Assembly (NCBI GenBank): GCA_049964655.1
Contig: JBMFXC010000102.1
Coordinates: 1 to 6,446, forward strand
Origin: JAJZJT01 sp049964655
Lineage (GTDB): Bacteria > Actinomycetota > Acidimicrobiia > Acidimicrobiales > RAAP-2
Length of the DNA: 6,446 nt
Reading direction: 5' to 3'
Shown here in pieces: positions 1-4,758 of the stretch. Each line of letters begins with the position of its first letter. Within the stretch, counting starts at the first letter, position 1. The position numbers and the translations under genes were made by a program. Below the pieces are notes generated by a model. That model saw only the letters and a program-made list of their open reading frames with translations, was not told the DNA's origin and made no database searches.

Positions 1-188
1 GTGTGGTAGTTGGCGTGCACGTTGTGGAGGAAGCCGGGGAGGGTCAGCTCCTCGGTGCACAACCCGCCGCCTTCTTCGTGGCGTCGTTCGAGCACGACGA
101 CGTCGAGACCGCTCCGTGCCAGGTAGGCGCCGAGGGTCAGGCCGTTGTGACCCGAGCCGATGATGACGACGTCGTAGGCGTCACGCAC
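1..188 (-). CDS. FAD-dependent oxidoreductase D, N-terminal part only
   Basis: The first 62 residues of a fourth flavoenzyme; the rest lies outside the window. It starts VRDAYDVVIIGSGHNG, giving the GxGxNG dinucleotide-binding turn at residues 11-16. The strand-end Glu36-Arg-Arg and HEEGGGLCTEE follow, with PGF and then the NVHANYH segment just before the edge. This is the same order as in B and C, and closest to C. The GTG at 188 leaves five residues before the first strand, much as in C, and overlaps the stop of the SCP2 gene by eight bases (GTGCGTGA). No strong ribosome binding site precedes it, so it probably depends on coupling to the SCP2 gene. Intactness and C-terminal flavin motif cannot be judged. 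Confidence 0.85.
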   Translation of the reverse strand, partial: MRDAYDVVIIGSGHNGLTLGAYLARSGLDVVVLERRHEEGGGLCTEELTLPGFLHNVHANYH

Positions 189-747
189 GGGCGGTCGCCT
201 CGCGGTGGTCGGCCGCCGCGTCCCCGCCCGCACCACGGGTCGTGCTGTGGCTCGAGGGGTCGGCTGCCGCGTCGCCCGTGGCGTCGCTGGTGTAGGGCGG
301 TCGCCCGAGGGGCCATGTGGTGGAAACGGCGCTGGTGTAGGCCGCCAGCAGGGAGGCCACGTGCTCGGCGTTGCGCAGGAGTAGACGCATGTCGCCCTTG
401 ACGGTGACGGCTCCTCGCAGGGCGACGTCGACCGGGTCGAGGAGGCCGGCGGCGATCTCGTCGAAGACGGTGGCCGGCCCCCGGAACCGGTAGTCGATCC
501 TGCCCTCGTGGTACGTACGCTCGTCGTCGTGGGCGGCCAGCTCTCGGTACCACAGGCAGGTGCCGTCGTCGATCTCCATCAGGAATCGCCGGGTGGCGTC
601 GGTGGGCACGTAGGGGGAGATGCCGTCGCCGACCACCTCGACGGCGACGACGAAGCTGCCCTCCGGCACCGATCGCAGCCGGCTGACGCCGGCGTTGATG
701 GCATCCCGCACGGAGTCGTACCACTCGGTGGTGTAGATGTCCGGCAT
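181..747 (-). CDS. SCP2 sterol/lipid-binding domain protein (188 aa)
   Basis: Residues about 30-136 fit the SCP2 fold. They read as strands (FVVAVEVVG, RRFLMEIDDG, LWYREL), then FRGPATVFDEIAAGLLDPVDVALRG-type sequence, then the signature GAVTVKGDMR (112-121) and a closing helix, NAEHVASLLAAY. The pattern of an 'xxGxxDP..A...G.x.x.Gd' segment near the C-terminus is typical of the family, although the overall match is by eye. SCP2 domains bind sterols, fatty-acyl chains and other hydrophobic molecules in a tunnel and commonly act as carriers. Residues about 140-188 form a low-complexity tail rich in Ala, Asp, Ser, Thr and Gly, with GDAAAD occurring twice (158-163 and 175-180). The ATG at 747 has a very strong ribosome binding site. 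The open frame further upstream is a shadow of gene C. The stop overlaps gene D by eight bases. Its place among four flavoenzymes suggests it holds or shuttles their hydrophobic substrate (inference). Confidence 0.75.
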   Translation of the reverse strand: MPDIYTTEWYDSVRDAINAGVSRLRSVPEGSFVVAVEVVGDGISPYVPTDATRRFLMEIDDGTCLWYRELAAHDDERTYHEGRIDYRFRGPATVFDEIAAGLLDPVDVALRGAVTVKGDMRLLLRNAEHVASLLAAYTSAVSTTWPLGRPPYTSDATGDAAADPSSHSTTRGAGGDAAADHREATARA

Positions 748-750
748 TGG

Positions 751-760
751 TCCTCCCTCC
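751..760 (-). promoter_or_regulatory. Double Shine-Dalgarno for the SCP2-domain gene
   Basis: The minus strand reads GGAGGGAGGA, then three bases, then ATG at 747. It holds two GGAGG cores, at 760-756 (eight bases from the ATG, near ideal) and 756-752 (four bases). The upstream core partly lies in the 3' arm of the adjacent hairpin; the downstream core does not. This site fixes the ATG at 747 as the start. Confidence 0.8.
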
Positions 761-799
761 CGTCCTTGCCCGTGGTCAACCGTCGCTAGAAGGACGGGA
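758..799 (-). repeat. Inverted repeat (10-bp arms) in the leader of the SCP2 gene
   Basis: This lies in the 80-base gap between C and the SCP2 gene, the only sizeable non-coding stretch here. The plus strand has tcccgtcctt at 758-767 and its exact reverse complement aaggacggga at 790-799, with 22 bases between. In the transcript this gives a GC-rich hairpin whose 3' arm includes the first three bases (760-758) of the upstream GGAGG of the next gene. No T-run follows, so a classical terminator is unlikely. A translational control or RNA-processing/stability element is possible. Confidence 0.6.
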
Positions 800-827
800 C
801 GCCCTCGCTCGACCCGCCGCCGGCATC

Positions 828-2435
828 TCAGTACCCCCGTTCCGCGACGACCGGTGAGGCGAGGGCAAGGTCCTCGGCGATCGCCTTGAACGCGTTGTAC
901 CCGCACGCCGCGTGCACTCCGCCGCCGGGGTAGGCGGACGGACCGCAGAGGTAGAGCCCCTCGATCTCGGTTCGGTAGTTGGCCGCTTCGGGGAACGGCC
1001 GGTTGACGCCGACCTGGTCGAAGGAGAACTCGCCGTTGGAGAAGTCGCCCTCCCTCATGAGGTTCTTCCGCTCCATCTGGTCGGGCGTGTAGAGCCGGTT
1101 CGCCAGCACGTTGTCTCGGGTCATGTTCGGAGCAACCTCCTGCCACGAGGCAAGGAGCCGGTCGTTGAGGGTCGCCCGGACCTCCGCCCACTGGTCGGCG
1201 TCGAGGTCGCTTGCCTTGGGGAGGAAGAACCAACCGGTTGCCGCATGGTGGCCCGGAGGCGCCTGAGACCGGTCCCAGAGCGTGTTGACCCACGTGCCGG
1301 CGGCTGCCGTGGCGGGCAGACGCCCGCTGTAGGCGTCGCGGATGTAGCGGAGCACGTCGTCTGCCCCGTCGAAGCCGACGACGGTGTAGAAGCAGCGGTC
1401 GATGTCGGGGTCGACCGACGCCGCCCGGTACGCCGGTGCGTCCCGGAGGCACCAGGCGGTGGTGCCGAGCACGTGGCTCGGTCCGTAGCGGAAGGCTTCA
1501 GCGCGGCTCGTCCAACGGTCGGAGAGGTGCTCCCGCCCGACGAGGTCGAGCAGCGTCTGATGGAGGTCCGCGTTGGAGGCAACCAGTCGCTCGGCCCGAT
1601 AGTCGGTGCCACGGGCCCGGATGCCCACCGCCCGCCCGTCTTCGACCAGGATGCGTTCGACGGCAGAGCTCTCGAGGAGGTCGACGCCCTCTCGGTAGCA
1701 GGCCTGGGTCATGGCCTTGGCCAGGGTGTGGGTGCCGCCGAGCGCCAGCTTCCAGTTGGCCATCGTCCACATGACGAAGGTGACGAACATGCCCCCGAGC
1801 CCTGCTTCTTCGAGGGGAGCTCCCCACTCGACGGTGGCCCGGTAGAGGAGGGCGCGCAGCTCGGGTGTCTCGAACAGCTCGTCGATCACGGCCCGGGGGG
1901 TCTTGTAGACGAAGTTCGCCGTCACGCCGAGATCGCCGAAGACGGACTCGATGGCCGCTCCCTGGTCGTCGAGTGACACGGCGACCGGCAGGCTGTAGAG
2001 GTTGGCGGCCACCATGGGCTCGAGCGAGGCGACGCGACGTTTGAGCTCCACGTAGCGATCGGCGTCTGCCGTCGAGTACCGGGCGATGCTGGCATGGGTG
2101 CGCTCGAGCAGGTCGGGCCGGTGCAGGATGATCGGTGGTCGGTCGTCGGAGAAGACGATGCCGGCCTGCGCTTCGGGCGTCACCGTCCGGAGCCCGAGGT
2201 CCTCCAGCCCGAAGTCGGCGATCATCGGCATGACGTCGAAGAACTCCATGTACTGGGCGTGGAGGTTGTGGCGGAACCCGGCCAGCACCGGCTCCTCGGT
2301 GTTGACGCCCCCCCCTTCTTCGTGGCGTCGTTCGACGATCAGGGTGGAGAGCCCGGCTCGCTGCAGGTAGGCGGCGAGGCAGAGCCCGTTGTGCCCGGCA
2401 CCGATGACGATGGCGTCGTAGACGCGCCGTTGCAC
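828..2435 (-). CDS. FAD-dependent oxidoreductase C (phytoene desaturase/PYROXD2-like, COG1233)
   Basis: A complete 535-aa flavoprotein. The dinucleotide-binding fold begins almost at once (VYDAIVIGAGHNG, residues 5-17), with strand-end Glu35-Arg-Arg and GGGVNTEE at 41-48. The HAQY motif is at 59-62. A central hydrophobic stretch, GGMFVTFVMWTMANW (214-228), precedes GGTHTLAKAM (233-242), the family's GGxHxL segment. NMTRDNV at 437-443 corresponds to NMTGDNV in gene A. The C-terminal flavin motif EGLYLCGPSAYPGGGVHAACGYNA runs over 492-515, the closest of the three visible ones to the family pattern. The start is GTG 2435, supported by AAAGGAGG seven bases upstream, and lies two bases after the stop of U. 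Shared segments suggest C is closer to A and D than to B (for example the RRHEEGGG of C and D). There is no signal peptide. Likely role: redox conversion (desaturation, saturation or isomerisation) of a lipophilic compound using FAD. Neither substrate nor direction can be assigned. Confidence 0.9.
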   Translation of the reverse strand: MQRRVYDAIVIGAGHNGLCLAAYLQRAGLSTLIVERRHEEGGGVNTEEPVLAGFRHNLHAQYMEFFDVMPMIADFGLEDLGLRTVTPEAQAGIVFSDDRPPIILHRPDLLERTHASIARYSTADADRYVELKRRVASLEPMVAANLYSLPVAVSLDDQGAAIESVFGDLGVTANFVYKTPRAVIDELFETPELRALLYRATVEWGAPLEEAGLGGMFVTFVMWTMANWKLALGGTHTLAKAMTQACYREGVDLLESSAVERILVEDGRAVGIRARGTDYRAERLVASNADLHQTLLDLVGREHLSDRWTSRAEAFRYGPSHVLGTTAWCLRDAPAYRAASVDPDIDRCFYTVVGFDGADDVLRYIRDAYSGRLPATAAAGTWVNTLWDRSQAPPGHHAATGWFFLPKASDLDADQWAEVRATLNDRLLASWQEVAPNMTRDNVLANRLYTPDQMERKNLMREGDFSNGEFSFDQVGVNRPFPEAANYRTEIEGLYLCGPSAYPGGGVHAACGYNAFKAIAEDLALASPVVAERGY

Positions 2436-2437
2436 GG

Positions 2438-3100
2438 TCAGGCCTCCTTTCCGTTGGTAGCACTCGCGGTGTCTTCGGCGCGTTCAGGGCCGGTGGCAGC
2501 ACTGGGGCCGGGACGCTCCGGCCGGGGTGGCCGGGGGGCCCGGGGCGGTCGGGGCGGTCGGGGCGGCCTCGAGGCGCGTTCGGCCCGCACCAGCCGAGGC
2601 GGTCGAGGTCGAGGGGCTGCAGCGAGCGGGGATGGGGGTGCGGTCGGGAGTGCCGCGGGCGGAGCAGGGGCGGTGCCGGCGCCATCGGTAGGGCCGAGAC
2701 GACCGGCGTCGCCGATGGTGGTGGGCCGTGAGGGCTCGCCGGTTGCCGTGCTGTCGCCCAGGGTCGCCGGACCGTCCACAACGGCGCCGGCAGCGGGCGT
2801 TGCGGCAGCGGGCGTTGCGGCAGCGGGCACGCGACCCATGCGCTCGCCGGTGCGGTCGTCGGCGGGCACGTCGGGCCGGCGTAGTACCCAGGCCATGCCG
2901 AGTCGCAACATCGAGAGGTGTGCCGCCATCCGCAGGATGGTGCCCACGTCGCGCGGGCCGACCCAGACGGTCGTCTCCCAGGTGATGGGGGCGTGGGTCA
3001 CGCCCTTGAGGAGCACACCGGTGCCGTCGCGCTCGACGGTGAACTCGCGTAGGTCCATCTCGAGCTCCCGCCGACCGAGGCCTCGTGAGCGGATCTTCAT
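2438..3100 (-). CDS. Unrecognised 220-aa protein with Pro/Ala/Arg-rich tail (U)
   Basis: I do not recognise this family. The ATG at 3100 overlaps the stop of B as ATGA, so translation is probably coupled. The frame is open far upstream, but that part is a shadow of gene B. Residues 1-75 look folded: a basic start, an alternating strand-like stretch (about 15-46, including EFTVERDGTGVLLKG and ITWETTVWV), then a hydrophobic or amphipathic helix-like segment at about 51-74 ending in Arg-Arg. From about residue 76 to 220 the protein is low complexity and probably disordered. It has PAAAT repeats (91-104), a stretch rich in Ala, Pro, Gly and Thr, and a strongly basic PPR repeat region (about 163-194). 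The end is more acidic (AEDTASATNGKEA). The two repeat regions are direct DNA repeats. The last codons contain the ribosome binding site of gene C. Position between two oxidoreductases suggests an accessory, scaffold or membrane-attachment role, but this is inference from context only. Confidence 0.75.
   Translation of the reverse strand: MKIRSRGLGRRELEMDLREFTVERDGTGVLLKGVTHAPITWETTVWVGPRDVGTILRMAAHLSMLRLGMAWVLRRPDVPADDRTGERMGRVPAAATPAAATPAAGAVVDGPATLGDSTATGEPSRPTTIGDAGRLGPTDGAGTAPAPPAALPTAPPSPLAAAPRPRPPRLVRAERASRPPRPPRPPRAPRPPRPERPGPSAATGPERAEDTASATNGKEA
2443..2450 (-). promoter_or_regulatory. Strong ribosome binding site for oxidoreductase C
   Basis: The minus strand reads AAAGGAGG, then seven bases, then GTG at 2435. 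This near-perfect anti-16S match fixes the GTG as the start of C. It lies inside the last codons of U, just before U's TGA at 2440-2438, so ribosomes finishing U terminate right at the start of C. Confidence 0.85.
2542..2566 (-). repeat. 9-bp tandem repeat, about 2.8 copies, encoding PPR units in U
   Basis: On the plus strand ggggcggtc occurs at 2542-2550 and 2551-2559, followed by ggggcgg at 2560-2566. Read on the minus strand it gives consecutive Pro-Pro-Arg units. Imperfect RAPRPPRP copies follow them in the protein. Confidence 0.9.
2791..2828 (-). repeat. 15-bp tandem repeat, about 2.5 copies, encoding PAAAT units in U
   Basis: On the plus strand the unit cagcgggcgttgcgg occurs at 2791-2805 and again identically at 2806-2820, then its first eight bases at 2821-2828. 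The period is a multiple of three, so copy-number change would keep U in frame. It encodes the PAAATPAAATPAA stretch at the start of the low-complexity tail. Confidence 0.9.
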
Positions 3101-4758
3101 GAGAGGTACTGCTCCTGGTAGCGGGCCATGAAGCGGGGCGTGCGCCACCACCGGTCGGCAGCGAGGTCCTCGACCACCGAGCCGGCGGCGATGTAGCCGG
3201 GGCCACCGATGACCAGTCCACCTGGGTAGGAGGACGATCCGCACAAGTAGAGCCCCTCGATGGGCGACCTGCCGGCTACGCACGAGGCGTTGGGCCGGAA
3301 CGATCCCATCTGCAGCGGGTTGTAGTCCCCGTGCTTGATCGATCCGCGGACCATCGAGCTGAGCCGGGTCTCGATGTCGACGGGGCTCTCCACCGATTGG
3401 CGCAGCACGTGGTCGGCCTCGACGCCGTCGCAGTGACGTCGCCACAGTCCGAGGAGCTCTGCCGTCACGTCGGGGCCGGCAGTGCCCCAGCCACCGTCCA
3501 CGTCGTAGGGCGCGTGCATCTGCAGGAAGCTCACCTGATGTCCGGGCACACGGGTGAGGGTCGGGTCGTAGCGGGTCTCGACGGTGGCGTGCCCACCGAG
3601 GACCGACCCCAACTGGCCGGTCGCCACCGCGTCGTAGTGGGCGAGGACGTCGTCGGTGGTGCCGAAGCCGAGCAGCACCATCAACGCGTCGTCCACCCAC
3701 GGATCGTCGGCTCGGTAGTGGGGCACCGTATCGGTGGCGAGCGAGAGGGTGAAGAAGGACCACTTGTCCCACTCCCAGTGGGTGGCCGCGTCGGTCAGCT
3801 CGGCGGGAACGGCGACTGGGTCGATCAGCTTCCCGAAGGTGAGCGGTGGGGCCAGACTGGAGAGCACGGCTTTGGCCTCGATGACGCGGCCGTCGAAGCA
3901 CTCCACGCCGGTGACCGCTCCGCGCTCGACGATGATGCGGGTGACCTCGGCGTTGTCGAGGACGATCCCGCCGGCCTTGTGGATCTCGCGTGAGAGGGCA
4001 CCGGCCAGCTTGTGGGAGCCGCCGTAGCACTGTGCCTTGTTCATGGCCCGGTCGATCATGAGCGGGACCATGAACCCGAGCCCGCTCTCGCGGGGATCGA
4101 GGCCCCACATGCACGACACGTAGAGCATGAGCGCCCGCACCCGGTCGTCGTCGAAGGTCTCGTCGACGATCTCGATGGGAGACAGCTCGGTCAGCCGCAA
4201 GGCCTCGCGACCGACGTCGGTACGCTCCATCGCCTCGATCATGTCGATGGGGGAGAGGCTGGGCAGGTACGTTCCCGGCGCCAGCAGGTCGTCGACGATC
4301 CGTCGCCACGTCCGCATCACCCGGCCGAAGGCAGCGGCGTCGGCCGGCGAGGCGGTGGCGAGGGAGTCCTTGGTGTCCTCGAGCTGGTGGCACAGCAGGA
4401 GGCTGGTCCCGTCGGGGAAGAGGGCCGCTGCCTGGGCGTTGGGCTTGACGAAGTAGAGGCCGTGCGCCCGCAGGTCGAAGTCGGAGAGCACCGGCAGGTA
4501 GTCGGTCATCATGTGGTAGAAGGCGTGCGGGTTCGTGTAGTAGCCGGGGAACAGCGTCTCCTCGGTGGACAGTCCGCCGCCGATCTCCTGACGTCGTTCG
4601 ACCAGAGCCACCCGCAGACCGGCCCGAGCGAGGTAGGCGGCGGCGATCAACCCGTTGGGACCGCCTCCGACCACGACGACGTCGAACGTGCTGCGGGTGG
4701 GGAACTCCTCGAGGATGCGGACCTCGGGCTCGGCGATCCGGTGCTCGCCCCTGGTCAC
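3097..4758 (-). CDS. FAD-dependent oxidoreductase B (phytoene desaturase/PYROXD2-like, COG1233)
   Basis: A complete 553-aa flavoprotein. The N-terminal FAD/NAD(P)-binding fold is at residues 25-66: FDVVVVGGGPNG, strand-end Glu54-Arg-Arg, then GGGLSTEE. The HAFY motif is at 78-81. A GGSHKLAGAL segment (246-255) matches the family's GGxHxL region. The C-terminal flavin motif EGLYLCGSSSYPGGLVIGGPG spans 501-521. It has no signal peptide or clear membrane helix, so it is probably cytoplasmic or peripheral on the membrane. The start is the GTG at 4758, whose GTGA overlaps the TGA of gene A. It gives a 24-residue leader before the fold. The frame stays open 74 codons further upstream, but that part only mirrors gene A in another frame. 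The stop overlaps the next gene's ATG (ATGA). COG1233 enzymes oxidise, saturate or isomerise polyene and other lipophilic substrates. B differs strongly from A and C in its middle, substrate-facing part, so a different substrate or step is likely. The specific reaction cannot be read from the sequence. Confidence 0.9.
   Translation of the reverse strand: MTRGEHRIAEPEVRILEEFPTRSTFDVVVVGGGPNGLIAAAYLARAGLRVALVERRQEIGGGLSTEETLFPGYYTNPHAFYHMMTDYLPVLSDFDLRAHGLYFVKPNAQAAALFPDGTSLLLCHQLEDTKDSLATASPADAAAFGRVMRTWRRIVDDLLAPGTYLPSLSPIDMIEAMERTDVGREALRLTELSPIEIVDETFDDDRVRALMLYVSCMWGLDPRESGLGFMVPLMIDRAMNKAQCYGGSHKLAGALSREIHKAGGIVLDNAEVTRIIVERGAVTGVECFDGRVIEAKAVLSSLAPPLTFGKLIDPVAVPAELTDAATHWEWDKWSFFTLSLATDTVPHYRADDPWVDDALMVLLGFGTTDDVLAHYDAVATGQLGSVLGGHATVETRYDPTLTRVPGHQVSFLQMHAPYDVDGGWGTAGPDVTAELLGLWRRHCDGVEADHVLRQSVESPVDIETRLSSMVRGSIKHGDYNPLQMGSFRPNASCVAGRSPIEGLYLCGSSSYPGGLVIGGPGYIAAGSVVEDLAADRWWRTPRFMARYQEQYLS

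Noticed and set aside
755..785. TTGACC in the gap upstream of the SCP2 gene as a -35 promoter box
   Set aside because: No convincing -10 hexamer follows at 16-19 bases. That area is the hairpin arm and the ribosome binding site.
758..799. Inverted repeat as a rho-independent terminator
   Set aside because: The stem is followed by GGAGGACCA on the transcript strand, not a U-run, and a gene starts directly after it.
748..1452. Upstream extension of the SCP2 frame beyond ATG 747
   Set aside because: The extension only mirrors gene C in another frame, ignores the strong ribosome binding site at 751-760, and gives Arg/Pro-rich non-domain sequence.
912..1976. 354-codon open frame on the plus strand opposite gene C
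   Set aside because: It lies wholly opposite a gene with clear FAD motifs, and its translation has no recognisable domain. Long antisense frames are expected in high-GC coding DNA.
2094..3131. 345-codon plus-strand open frame opposite U and the start of C
   Set aside because: Its low-complexity Gly/Ala/Arg product mirrors the repeats of U, and the minus-strand genes have overlapping starts and stops with a strong ribosome binding site.
3101..4393. Upstream extension of the U frame through gene B
   Set aside because: It is a shadow of B. The ATGA overlap at 3100-3097 gives a natural start.
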